A DNA stretch of 13,985 nt from a bacterium (GCA_029933535.1 JAOZNZ010000025.1:1-13985), one strand, 5' to 3'; counted from the first letter of the stretch, positions 7,760 to 13,985 are shown. A program made the numbers and translations. Notes: generated by a model from the sequence alone, not told the origin.

Positions 7760-7801
7760 AAAGCTTAAACGATTAACAAATTAATAACGTGAAATTAAAA
7801 A

Positions 7802-7939
7802 ATGAAAATGAAACATATAAATAATATAGAAAAAACAAACGGGAAAATCAACTTTATAAAAGATTTATCCTTGTTTGAATACGCAATTGGAATGACGCTT
7901 GTTTTCGTATTTGCATTAGTATTAATGTTAATGCTGTAA
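7802..7939 (+). CDS. Possible 45-aa small membrane protein
   Basis: An uninterrupted ATG-to-TAA frame of 45 codons lies between the sigma-54 promoter and the first pilin. The first 25 or so residues are polar and basic (MKMKHINNIEKTNGK...), followed by a continuous hydrophobic stretch of about 18 residues to the C-terminus (AIGMTLVFVFALVLMLML). This would be a single C-terminal membrane helix. It would be the first cistron of the sigma-54 transcript. Against it, there is no recognisable Shine-Dalgarno site (the pilins have AGGAG), and AT-rich DNA can encode hydrophobic stretches by chance. I recognise no family. A second in-frame ATG lies at 7808. Confidence 0.3.
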   Translation: MKMKHINNIEKTNGKINFIKDLSLFEYAIGMTLVFVFALVLMLML

Positions 7940-7998
7940 ATAAGTAATAATAGAAAAAACGTAACACTAAATAACACAAATCAAAACAGGAGTAAGTT

Positions 7999-8373
7999 AT
8001 GAAAAAAAGAACAAAAGGTTTTACACTCGTAGAAATTATGATCGTTGTAGCAATTATCGGCTTATTGATCGCAATCGCTCTTCCTAATTTCATGAAAGCA
8101 AGAAGAAAATCAATTATCAGATCTGCTCAGGCAACTTTGAGACAAGTCGAAGGCGGATATGAAACATTTCTTCTTGATGGAGGAACAAATGTGGCTACAT
8201 TTGCAGAAGTAAAAGCAGAGATTGAACCTGACTACGTTAAAGTAATCCCGGATTGTCCAGGTGGCGGAGACTTTACATATGTATATGAGGGAGGAAGTAA
8301 CGTATTTTTGGCTACAATTACTGATATCAATAATAACCTACCATTTTCATCATATGACACTGTAAATCCGTAG
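7999..8373 (+). CDS. pilA: Type IV pilin, copy 1
   Basis: This 124-aa prepilin has the class III signal MKKRTKG|FTLVEI: cleavage is expected after G7, and E12 becomes the conserved Glu5 of the 117-aa mature subunit. A hydrophobic helix (about 8-30) is followed by PNFMKARRKS and a short globular domain with a single cysteine, C86, in PDCPGGG. AGGAG lies 6 bp before the ATG. The sigma-54 promoter at 7743 and the terminator at 8413-8446 frame it as its own unit. I call it the major pilin because of its position and PilS/R-type promoter, but GspG-like pseudopilins look alike at this length. It is about 90% identical to copy 2 (111 of 124 residues by my count). Confidence 0.85.
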   Translation: MKKRTKGFTLVEIMIVVAIIGLLIAIALPNFMKARRKSIIRSAQATLRQVEGGYETFLLDGGTNVATFAEVKAEIEPDYVKVIPDCPGGGDFTYVYEGGSNVFLATITDINNNLPFSSYDTVNP

Positions 8374-8412
8374 TCGAATTGACTAAAAAGGTTTATACCT
8401 ACAAATCAAAAA

Positions 8413-8446
8413 GGCGGTTGGTCGGAAAAGATCAACCGCCTTTTTT
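8413..8446 (+). terminator. Intrinsic terminator after pilin 1
   Basis: GGCGGTTGGTC (8413-8423) pairs with GATCAACCGCC (8430-8440) in an 11-bp stem with one G-U pair and loop GGAAAA, followed directly by six Ts (8441-8446). A run of As precedes the stem, so it may also work for minus-strand transcripts. It separates transcription of the two pilins. Confidence 0.9.
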
Positions 8447-8520
8447 ATAATCGAAAGTTTTTTCAAAGATCTTAATGCTGAAACAGATGATTGGTTTTGC
8501 TGCATATTCATTAAAGGCAC

Positions 8521-8549
8521 TTGACTTTTTGACTTAGTTATGGTAATAT
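8521..8549 (+). promoter_or_regulatory. Sigma-70-type promoter of pilin 2
   Basis: TTGACT (8521-8526), a 17-bp spacer and TAATAT (8544-8549) lie about 115 bp before the pilin 2 ATG, downstream of the terminator. The segment recurs at 9082-9121 (28 of 40 positions identical without gaps). No -24/-12 element is visible between 8447 and 8666. That gap holds nothing else I can support. Confidence 0.55.
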
Positions 8550-8666
8550 ATTGAAAATGTGATGTGCCCGATTCTAAACGAGAAGTAAACTATATTTGTA
8601 TAACAAGTTGATTATTATCATAAATACGTAAACACTCTGGATAACAAATCAAAAAAGGAGTATGTT

Positions 8667-9041
8667 ATGAAAAAGAAAACAAAAGGTTTTACACTCGTAG
8701 AAATTATGATAGTTGTTGCAATTATCGGTCTGTTAATTTCAATCGCACTGCCTAACTTCATGAAAGCAAGAAGAAAATCAATTATCAGATCTGCTCAGGC
8801 AACTTTGAGACAAGTTGAAGGCGGATATGAAACATTTCTTCTTGACGGAGGAACAAGTGTGACTACATTTGCAGATGTAAAAATATGCGTTGAACCTGAT
8901 TACGTTAAAGTAGTCCCGGATTGTCCAGGTGGCGGAGAATTTACATATGTATATGAGGGAGGAAGCAACGTATTCTTGGCTACAATTACTGATATCAATG
9001 ATGACCTACCATTCTCATCATATGATACTGTAGCTCCGTAG
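8667..9041 (+). CDS. Type IV pilin, copy 2 (two cysteines)
   Basis: This 124-aa prepilin has signal MKKKTKG|FTLVEI and a mature length of 117 aa. It differs from copy 1 at 13 positions by my count, mostly conservative. The strongest change is at residues 73-75, AEI to ICV, which introduces C74 in addition to the shared C86, so a disulfide is possible. Homology extends about 30 bp upstream (through CAAATCAAAA.AGGAGTA.GTT) and about 16 bp downstream (TAGTCG.ATT.ACTAA), marking a local duplication that excluded the promoter. AGGAG precedes the ATG by 6 bp. It could be an alternative major pilin, a minor pilin, or a donor for gene conversion. No terminator follows before 9306. Confidence 0.85.
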   Translation: MKKKTKGFTLVEIMIVVAIIGLLISIALPNFMKARRKSIIRSAQATLRQVEGGYETFLLDGGTSVTTFADVKICVEPDYVKVVPDCPGGGEFTYVYEGGSNVFLATITDINDDLPFSSYDTVAP

Positions 9042-9091
9042 TCGGATTTACTAAGTGTTTAAGAAATATTCAGGTCTGATGTAAAAGGTAC

Positions 9092-9120
9092 TTGACTTTA
9101 GGTTTCAGTTTTGGGACAAT
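9092..9120 (+). promoter_or_regulatory. Sigma-70-type promoter before the pilM leader
   Basis: TTGACT (9092-9097), a 17-bp spacer and GACAAT (9115-9120), with a predicted start near 9127. It is related to the pilin 2 promoter segment, most clearly in AAAGG.ACTTGACTTT. It is the best promoter candidate I see for pilMNOPQ, because no promoter fits between the terminator (9356) and pilM (9377). The -10 box matches consensus at four of six positions. Confidence 0.45.
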
Positions 9121-9126
9121 GGTAAA

Positions 9127-9356
9127 ACGTGCTATGCGCCGTGAATTCGGCTCATTAATGCAGACCAGGGGAACGTTTGCGTTACACGTTGATTACTTTG
9201 CGAATGTGTGGGGGATACAATACGGTTTAACAGCCGTTGAATTTAATGCTGAATTTAATTGTATCCTTAAAAACTATAGATTATGAACATCATCATAAAG
9301 ATGAGAGGTTCTGTGTGGTATAAGCTTTTAGCTTATGTCTGTACAGAACCTTTTTT
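9127..9356 (+). ncRNA. Putative structured leader or small RNA ahead of pilM
   Basis: The 335-bp gap between pilin 2 and pilM holds a promoter (9092-9120), hairpins and a terminator. Hairpin 1 has 9134-9141 pairing with 9148-9155 (ATGcGCCG/CGGCtCAT, one mismatch). Hairpin 2 has AACGT (9172-9176) with ACGTT (9186-9190). Hairpin 3 is a perfect 9-bp stem GGATACAAT (9213-9221) with ATTGTATCC (9258-9266), enclosing ACGG (9222-9225)/CCGT (9234-9237) and two GAATTTAAT direct repeats (9239-9247, 9251-9259). A 55-codon ATG frame (9119-9286) crosses the region but has no ribosome site. I read it as an attenuator leader, an independent sRNA, or the 3' UTR of pilin 2; it matches no RNA family I know. Confidence 0.35.
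9306..9356 (+). terminator. Strong two-tier intrinsic terminator just before pilM
   Basis: AGGTTCTGT (9306-9314) pairs perfectly with ACAGAACCT (9343-9351). Inside an internal loop, ATAAGC (9320-9325) pairs with GCTTAT (9331-9336). The T-run is 9351-9356. It ends 20 bp before the pilM ATG, so pilMNOPQ expression must pass it by read-through or antitermination unless a hidden promoter exists. Confidence 0.88.
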
Positions 9357-9376
9357 ATTTTAAGCACTATTTTATA

Positions 9377-10438
9377 ATGAAATTCTTTAAAAAAAATAAA
9401 TTCGGAAAAGTTATGTCGGTTGATATCGGCAGCTCAACCATCAAATTCCTCGTTACTGAAGGTAAATATCCACATACTTTCAAAGTTCTGGATTATCGAC
9501 TCGTTCATATAGGCACAAAAGAAAAAAATATAACTTCGGAGGAATTAAAGGAAATAATTAAAAATACTTACCAATCGCTGGAATGTAAAATGAGCGAGGT
9601 AAGAACCTTAATAAAACCTCAACATGAAGTTGTAAGAGTGGTAAAACTTCCTGATGTAGATGATGATGAACTGAAAAAAGCCGCTGGATATCAATTGGAT
9701 AGATATGTTCCATTCAGCAGGGAAGAAGCGGTATTTGATTGTACCCCGATCGCTGGAGCTTCGGCTGTCAGCGGGATGAAAAAATGTGTGCTGGTCGCCA
9801 TCAGGCGCGGTTATATTGAACAGCATTGCAAACTTTTTGAAACAGCAAACATTACTCCTGTAATTATTGATGTTGAATCTGTTGCGGTTATGAATGCGTA
9901 CATTGCGGCAGCAGCAGTGTTTAATAAAGATAATGGAATTCCTGTAGACGATCAAAATGTTGCTCTTGTACACATCGGAGCCTCTCACACGGGATTAAGC
10001 ATAATGAATGCTGAAACACCGGTGGCATCCAGGTCAATAGATATGGGTGCCGATAGCATTGTTTCACAGGTTATAAAAATATTGAACGTTGAACCCATTA
10101 TTGCCATTGATAAATTGCAGGATGATCAGCTTGAAAATAATGATGTCTCTATTGTGATTAATGAATTCGTTAATCGTATTTGCAAAGAACTTAAAGCTTC
10201 TCTTTCATATTGTAAAAGAGAATTTGATGTCGATGTTAAAAGATTATATATTACCGGCGGTGCGGCAGTCAATAAAACAATAATAAGCAAAATTAATGAA
10301 ATAATTGGCCTGCCGACACATCAATTCAATCCTTTTGAAAACACTAATCTTTCTGCTTTAGGAGAGGGGAAAAATGATTTTATTAAAAATGCTCCAGCAT
10401 TTGTTCCTCTGTTCGCTTTAGCTGTAAGAGAATCGTAG
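9377..10438 (+). CDS. pilM: PilM, actin-like pilus assembly protein
   Basis: This cytoplasmic actin-fold ATP-binding protein docks on the N-terminal tail of PilN and links PilB/PilC to the alignment complex. Motifs with this start are DIGSS (16-20, phosphate 1), LPDVDDDELKKA typical of PilM, HIGASHTGLS (about 199-208, phosphate 2) and YITGGAA (about 291-297, adenosine site). The frame is open back to an ATG at 9335, but that lies inside the terminator stem and would add an atypical 14-residue tail. I chose ATG 9377 because MKFFKKNKFGKV resembles usual PilM N-termini (353 aa). No Shine-Dalgarno site precedes it. ATG 9413, behind GGAAAAG, is a weaker alternative. It is the first gene of the pilMNOPQ operon. 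Confidence 0.92.
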   Translation: MKFFKKNKFGKVMSVDIGSSTIKFLVTEGKYPHTFKVLDYRLVHIGTKEKNITSEELKEIIKNTYQSLECKMSEVRTLIKPQHEVVRVVKLPDVDDDELKKAAGYQLDRYVPFSREEAVFDCTPIAGASAVSGMKKCVLVAIRRGYIEQHCKLFETANITPVIIDVESVAVMNAYIAAAAVFNKDNGIPVDDQNVALVHIGASHTGLSIMNAETPVASRSIDMGADSIVSQVIKILNVEPIIAIDKLQDDQLENNDVSIVINEFVNRICKELKASLSYCKREFDVDVKRLYITGGAAVNKTIISKINEIIGLPTHQFNPFENTNLSALGEGKNDFIKNAPAFVPLFALAVRES

Positions 10439-10450
10439 AGGCATAATATA

Positions 10451-11041
10451 ATGAGTCCTTCACTTATACAAATAAATCTGTCAAACGTAAATAAAGCTAA
10501 GCGGAATAAAAGACCGCAGCAGAATAAAGCGTCTAACATGATTGGTATTATTGCATTAATAATAATTGTTCTTGCTGCAGCCTTTTATCTTTATGTAAAT
10601 TTAAAAATTAAAAAAATTAAACAGTTGAAAAATGAATACAGCCTTATAGAAAAACAATTCATTGAAGCTAATAAATTGAGCGAATTGAATGATAAATTAA
10701 ATGAAAAAGTCAGCACCCTTAATAAATGTAAATCAAGAAGAATTAATTTGGCGGATAAATGGCTCGAATTGGCTAAATTAACCCCCGAAAATATCTGCCT
10801 CATTGGTATTGAAATAGTTCCAACTGATAAACAAGCCAATTCACAAAAAGTTGTAATCAATGCCCGGGCGGATAATTCAGTTGACGAATCCGCTATTTTG
10901 CACTTTCTTGATATTCTCGAAAGAAACGTATTATTGACAAATTCTTTTAAAGACATTACTCTCTCAGCTGTTTATTCGGATGGCGATGAAAAAGCATTTA
11001 GTATTGAACTACTGGGGAATAATAAAAATAAGAAAAAATAA
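10451..11041 (+). CDS. pilN: PilN, inner-membrane alignment protein
   Basis: This 196-aa bitopic protein has a short cytoplasmic tail containing IQINLSN, corresponding to the INLLP-type motif that binds PilM but lacking the usual Leu-Pro. One membrane helix (about 31-50) is followed by a coiled coil (about 51-95) and a small periplasmic domain (about 105-190). It pairs with PilO in the periplasm. AGAGG lies 9 bp before the ATG and overlaps the end of pilM, whose stop is 12 bp upstream. The TAA stop overlaps the pilO ATG by one base. The call rests on position, topology and the tail motif, since PilN sequences are poorly conserved. Confidence 0.85.
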   Translation: MSPSLIQINLSNVNKAKRNKRPQQNKASNMIGIIALIIIVLAAAFYLYVNLKIKKIKQLKNEYSLIEKQFIEANKLSELNDKLNEKVSTLNKCKSRRINLADKWLELAKLTPENICLIGIEIVPTDKQANSQKVVINARADNSVDESAILHFLDILERNVLLTNSFKDITLSAVYSDGDEKAFSIELLGNNKNKKK

Positions 11042-11589
11042 TGAAAAAAGAACAAATAGAATATACTGTTTTAATTTCCATCGGATGCATTGTCGCGTTG
11101 TATGTTTGTTTTATATTTTTATTAAAACCTCAGTGGGGAAAGTTTAAGAAAAATTCCAAGTCGGAATCGGAACTAACGGTAAAGTTAGAAAATGCCCAAA
11201 GGAAAATCAGGAGATTACCGGCTTTAATGAAAAATGTTGAAAGACTTCAGGCAGAATTGTTAACTGAGGAGAAAAAATTACTGGATAATGAGTTTGGGGA
11301 ATTTGTGAAAATGGTAAAAAATGCTACCGAAAAATCAGGCTTAAAACTTAATAAAATTTCTCCCGATTTGAATGTCGCAATTCCAAGAAGTGAATTCTAT
11401 ACGGAAAAATGGGTTACAATTGAATCTAAAGCCCCATATCACGTTTTTGGTGAATGGTTGTATGAGCTTGAAAAACAATCCTCATACGCTAGAATTGTAA
11501 GTCTTTCAGTTAAATCTCAGAAAAAAGATATGGGAATTCACGATACTAAAGTTACCATTGGTTTTTTAACAAAATCTGATAGTAAATAA
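11041..11589 (+). CDS. pilO: PilO, inner-membrane alignment protein
   Basis: This 182-aa protein has an N-terminal membrane helix (about 9-28), a charged coiled coil (about 35-85) and a C-terminal periplasmic ferredoxin-like domain. The final domain shows the PilO/GspM-type pattern (APYHVFGEWLYELEKQS followed by SLSVKSQ). In relatives it heterodimerises with PilN and contacts PilP. Translation is coupled to pilN through the TAATG overlap. Length is near the usual 180-210 aa. The identification rests on synteny and architecture. Confidence 0.85.
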   Translation: MKKEQIEYTVLISIGCIVALYVCFIFLLKPQWGKFKKNSKSESELTVKLENAQRKIRRLPALMKNVERLQAELLTEEKKLLDNEFGEFVKMVKNATEKSGLKLNKISPDLNVAIPRSEFYTEKWVTIESKAPYHVFGEWLYELEKQSSYARIVSLSVKSQKKDMGIHDTKVTIGFLTKSDSK

Positions 11590-11611
11590 TCGGATAAAAC
11601 TTATAACATTT

Positions 11612-11995
11612 ATGAAACCTTTCCTAAATATATTGCTTTTAACCTTTTTGGCCGTTTGGCCTCTCGCAGCTTACTCTGATTACGATTCGGCCGGAGTTAG
11701 AGATCCTATGGTAAGAACAGTTTGGCAAAAAACTAAAAAGACAACAAAAAATAATAAGAATAACCAAATCCAAATTAGCCAACAGGATATTTATAATATT
11801 CTTAAGAAATGTAAAATTGGTGGAGTAGTTATCTCAAATAATAAACGTCTTGCATTGATTAATGACAGATTGCTTGCCGAAGGCGATAAGATATTGCCCG
11901 ATTATGATGTGTATATTAATAAAATTGATTATAAAATGATAAAATTTTCTTTAAACGGGCAAATAGCAACGTATTCGTTAAGTGTATCAAAATAA
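11612..11995 (+). CDS. pilP: PilP-like periplasmic protein without lipobox
   Basis: This 127-aa secreted protein joins PilN/PilO to the N-domains of PilQ. A signal peptide (about 1-22, hydrophobic LNILLLTFLAVWPLAAYS) is followed by a RDPM motif, equivalent to the conserved RDPF of PilP. After a Lys/Asn-rich linker there is a compact beta domain (about 65-127, GGVVISNNKRLALIND...EGDKIL) like PilP/GspC homology regions. Proteobacterial PilP is a lipoprotein of about 170 aa. Here there is no cysteine in the signal region, so lipid anchoring is not expected. It lies 22 bp after pilO with no evident Shine-Dalgarno site. Confidence 0.82.
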   Translation: MKPFLNILLLTFLAVWPLAAYSDYDSAGVRDPMVRTVWQKTKKTTKNNKNNQIQISQQDIYNILKKCKIGGVVISNNKRLALINDRLLAEGDKILPDYDVYINKIDYKMIKFSLNGQIATYSLSVSK

Positions 11996-12007
11996 TGGAG
12001 AAATACT

Positions 12008-13729
12008 TTGAAAACTATAAATAAAATATTCCTATTCTGTTATAGCATTTTAGTTAAAAACGCTCTCTTATGCTGCTTTATTCTAATTGCTACAGTGCTC
12101 TCATCGGCCGATAAAACTAACACTGTTCAAACAAGAACCGCGCAAATTAATACGTTTATTGATGACTCTGAAGGGAAAAATACACCGGGTGGCGATGCTA
12201 AAAATGAAATCGATAAAGATCAAATAAAAAAAATCGATCCAACTGCCATAACTATCGCGCAGAGAATTTCAAGTGATAAATTAACTAATGAAGCTGACCT
12301 TATTACTTTGAATTTCAAAGATGCCGACCTTAGAAATATTTTGCGCATGATTGCGCGAAGCGCACAAGTAAATATTATTGCCGGACCTGAAGTTAGAGGT
12401 GCTGTTACTATGGAATTAAATAAAGTCGGCTGGGAACAAGCTTTGGGACTGGTTCTTAATGTTAACGGATATACTTATTTGAAAGAAGGAAATATTATTC
12501 GTGTCGTTAGTGCGGGAAATGCTGATAAAGAACCTCTTACCGTCGTTGTTATTCCTCTGAGTTATGCAAAATCAGATGAAATTGTAACTATTATTAAACC
12601 GCTGCTTACTCCTGAAAGAGGTGAAATCCAAAGTGATTCAAGGGCAAATGTTGTTATTATTAACGATATCCCTACAAAAATAAGTCAACTCAGTAAAGTT
12701 ATAAAAAATCTTGATCAGCCAACACCACAAGTGCTTATTGAAGTGAAATTCGTAGAAATCCAAGTCGGTAATACCGATACTATCGGGATCGATTGGAGCG
12801 ATTTTAGCGATTATGGCGTTGTAATGCATGATGTTATGTACACTTTCGATAAAGAAATTAGTCGTGACAAATCTCGCGACAGAGCAAGCGGGACCACTTT
12901 AGCAAAAGCCGATGCCACAAGAAACTATAGTCAGATTAAGGATAGAACTTCAGCATATCAGTTCTCTCCGGATGATTTCAGACTCGCATTCAGTTTGCTT
13001 GCCAACGACCAGAGAGCAAAAGTTATAAGTAATCCTAAAATTCAGACTCTTGATAACAGAAAAGCAATTATCAGGGTGGCAGAAACCCACTATAAACCTA
13101 CTTTTACTTATAATAAAGAAACCGGTGCTTATGAAATTAATAACCTTGAAGATATATATGTCGGTATTACATTGGAGGTAACTCCACATATTAATTTGAA
13201 TGGATATATAACACTTGATATTCTTCCTACTGTCAGCGCACTCGCAGGAAATCAGATCATTCAGGGAGTCGAGGTTCCAATTGTTAACGAACGTATGATC
13301 GATGCTCGTGTAGCTCTCAAAGATACATATACTGTCGCGATAGGCGGTATGATAAAAGATGATTGGGTTACTTCAAGAAATTCGATCCCATATCTCGGTG
13401 ATATGCCGTATTTTGGTGAATCTGTTTTTGGTTGGGATAGAAAAGAAAAAATAAAAAATAACCTTGTTATTTTTATAACAGCTACTATTGTAAAACCGGA
13501 CGAGAGCAACGAAAGATGGAACAAACAATTAAGAGAAATGCACATGAGTCCGAAAGGTGGATTTGAAGACGTTATTACAAATTATCCTGCCTGGCACAGA
13601 CTTGCTTTATCTGATGTTGAAATTCAAGAAATGGAACAAGCATTAATTATGGACGCTTCAACAAATCGCTACGTAAATGTTAATACAGAGATGTTTCATT
13701 CAACAATTGGAAGCAATTTAACCGATTGA
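12008..13729 (+). CDS. pilQ: PilQ outer-membrane secretin
   Basis: This protein forms the outer-membrane pore for the pilus fibre. A signal peptide (about 16-35) precedes a low-complexity linker, an N0/STN-like domain (about 98-168, LNFKDADLRNILRMIA), an N1 domain (about 178-240) and the secretin domain (about 245-498). The secretin core is marked by VGITLEVTPHI, VPIVNERMIDA and IPYLGDMPYFG. About 70 residues follow, possibly an S-domain-like tail. At 573 aa it is shorter than proteobacterial PilQ (about 700) because no AMIN domains are present. The start is TTG at 12008, supported by GGAG (11997-12000) 7 bp upstream; the ATG at 11995 is out of frame and soon stops. The stop codon lies within the first unit of a 9-bp repeat array. 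Confidence 0.95.
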   Translation: MKTINKIFLFCYSILVKNALLCCFILIATVLSSADKTNTVQTRTAQINTFIDDSEGKNTPGGDAKNEIDKDQIKKIDPTAITIAQRISSDKLTNEADLITLNFKDADLRNILRMIARSAQVNIIAGPEVRGAVTMELNKVGWEQALGLVLNVNGYTYLKEGNIIRVVSAGNADKEPLTVVVIPLSYAKSDEIVTIIKPLLTPERGEIQSDSRANVVIINDIPTKISQLSKVIKNLDQPTPQVLIEVKFVEIQVGNTDTIGIDWSDFSDYGVVMHDVMYTFDKEISRDKSRDRASGTTLAKADATRNYSQIKDRTSAYQFSPDDFRLAFSLLANDQRAKVISNPKIQTLDNRKAIIRVAETHYKPTFTYNKETGAYEINNLEDIYVGITLEVTPHINLNGYITLDILPTVSALAGNQIIQGVEVPIVNERMIDARVALKDTYTVAIGGMIKDDWVTSRNSIPYLGDMPYFGESVFGWDRKEKIKNNLVIFITATIVKPDESNERWNKQLREMHMSPKGGFEDVITNYPAWHRLALSDVEIQEMEQALIMDASTNRYVNVNTEMFHSTIGSNLTD

Positions 13730-13813
13730 AACAATTGAAACGATTGAAACGATTGATACGATTGAAATGATTGAAATGATTGAAATGATTGATACGATTG
13801 AAATGATTGAAAA
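13724..13813 (+). repeat. 9-bp minisatellite starting on the pilQ stop codon
   Basis: Ten contiguous units of GATTGA(A/T)A(C/T): 13724-13732, then every 9 bp to 13813, with one unit starting AATTG and the last ending AAA. The pilQ TGA (13727-13729) is in unit 1. In the +1 frame the array is open and reads IETIETIETIDTIEMIEMIEM... to a TGA at 13814-13816. In the pilQ frame every unit carries TGA. Confidence 0.92.
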
Positions 13814-13826
13814 GTGAGTACAAACG

Positions 13827-13910
13827 AAGGGCGGGGTGGTTCTTAATTCCCCTCTACAGATCTCGGACCCCGCGTATGCCGGGGGGGTGGCGCAAAGCGA
13901 CGGGGTGTGT
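13827..13910. repeat. GC-rich inverted-repeat element
   Basis: This is a sharply GC-rich block in AT-rich DNA. GCGGGGT (13831-13837) is a perfect inverted repeat of ACCCCGC (13867-13873). CCCCG (13868-13872) can also pair with CGGGG (13880-13884), and a further CGGGGT lies at 13901-13906. It looks like a REP/MITE-type intergenic element, no coding frame is evident, and it may act in 3'-end formation for pilQ although no U-run follows. Confidence 0.55.
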
Positions 13911-13949
13911 TATGATCTTAAAACTTACCGGGCGCTTCGCGAACCCATT

Positions 13950-13981
13950 AAACCTTAAACTTTAAACCTTAAACTTTAAAC
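13950..13981. repeat. AAACYTT heptamer tandem repeat
   Basis: Four and a half copies of AAAC(C/T)TT alternate strictly as AAACCTT-AAACTTT, making two perfect 14-bp units (13950-13963 and 13964-13977), then AAAC before the window ends. No gene is visible between pilQ and the window end. Confidence 0.8.
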
Positions 13982-13985
13982 TCCA

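Noticed and set aside
7854..8093. Minus-strand frames across the pilin 1 leader (7795-7977, 7854-8093)
   Set aside because: They lie antisense to the pilin start and its AGGAG, are rich in AT-type residues, and have no support.
9119..9286. 55-codon frame from ATG (64 codons from TTG at 9092) between pilin 2 and pilM
   Set aside because: There is no ribosome site, no recognisable protein features, the longer form starts inside the -35 box, and the frame crosses perfect RNA stems. Kept only as an alternative to the ncRNA call.
9127..9300. c-di-GMP-I (GEMM) riboswitch upstream of pilM
   Set aside because: The conserved GEMM core words such as CAAACC and ACGCAAAG with their tetraloop helix are not present.
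9335..9376. Longer pilM beginning at ATG 9335
   Set aside because: That ATG is inside the terminator hairpin, and the added residues do not resemble PilM N-termini.
3247..13729. Type II secretion system instead of a type IV pilus
   Set aside because: pilS/pilR, separate pilM and pilN, a RDPM-type PilP and the pilin-sigma-54 arrangement favour T4aP; no gspC or gspL genes are seen.
13724..13813. CRISPR array, because GATTGAAAC resembles the end of many CRISPR repeats
   Set aside because: Units are 9 bp and contiguous, with no spacers and no cas genes nearby, so it is a minisatellite.

Overview
The window is an AT-rich segment from a diderm bacterium and carries an almost complete type IVa pilus (T4aP) locus. 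The diderm assignment rests on an outer-membrane secretin plus the PilM/N/O/P alignment complex. The pilins have the GFTLVEI N-terminus, then PNFMKAR and a CPGGG motif. That resembles pilins I associate with PVC-type or Omnitrophota/Elusimicrobiota-like bacteria, but this is a weak inference and I cannot name the genus.

Layout. 1-238: two divergent tRNA genes, a partial tRNA-Ser(UGA) on minus and a complete tRNA-Gln(CUG) with encoded CCA on plus. Each has its own perfect TTGACA-17-TATAAT promoter, and the two promoters are back to back. 274-7530: a minus-strand operon read as membrane protein (269 aa), stand-alone GspE_N-like protein (150 aa), pilB ATPase, pilC platform, pilS kinase, pilR sigma-54 activator. 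Most junctions overlap or nearly touch; only pilB-pilC has a gap, which contains a hairpin. 7531-7998: a divergent control region with a minus sigma-70-type promoter, a cluster of TTGCAA palindromes, a good sigma-54 promoter pointing to the pilins, and a possible 45-codon ORF. 7999-9041: two near-identical pilin genes, separated by a strong terminator and a separate sigma-70-type promoter. 9042-9376: an apparently non-coding stretch with a second copy of that promoter segment, several hairpins and a strong intrinsic terminator ending 20 bp before pilM. 9377-13729: pilM-pilN-pilO-pilP-pilQ. 13724-13985: a 9-bp minisatellite starting on the pilQ stop codon, a GC-rich inverted-repeat element, and AAACYTT heptamers at the window edge.

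How it works together. PilB powers pilin polymerisation on PilC. PilM (cytoplasm), PilN/PilO (inner membrane) and PilP (periplasm) connect this motor to the PilQ pore. PilS/PilR form a two-component system that in relatives activates the pilin promoter with sigma-54, and a fitting -24/-12 element lies upstream of the first pilin only. No pilT retraction ATPase, prepilin peptidase or minor pilins are in the window.

The least explained parts are the structured leader and terminator before pilM, the differently regulated pilin pair (the second has an extra cysteine), the two uncharacterised proteins upstream of pilB that look like decayed c-di-GMP-type domains, and the repeat cluster behind pilQ.
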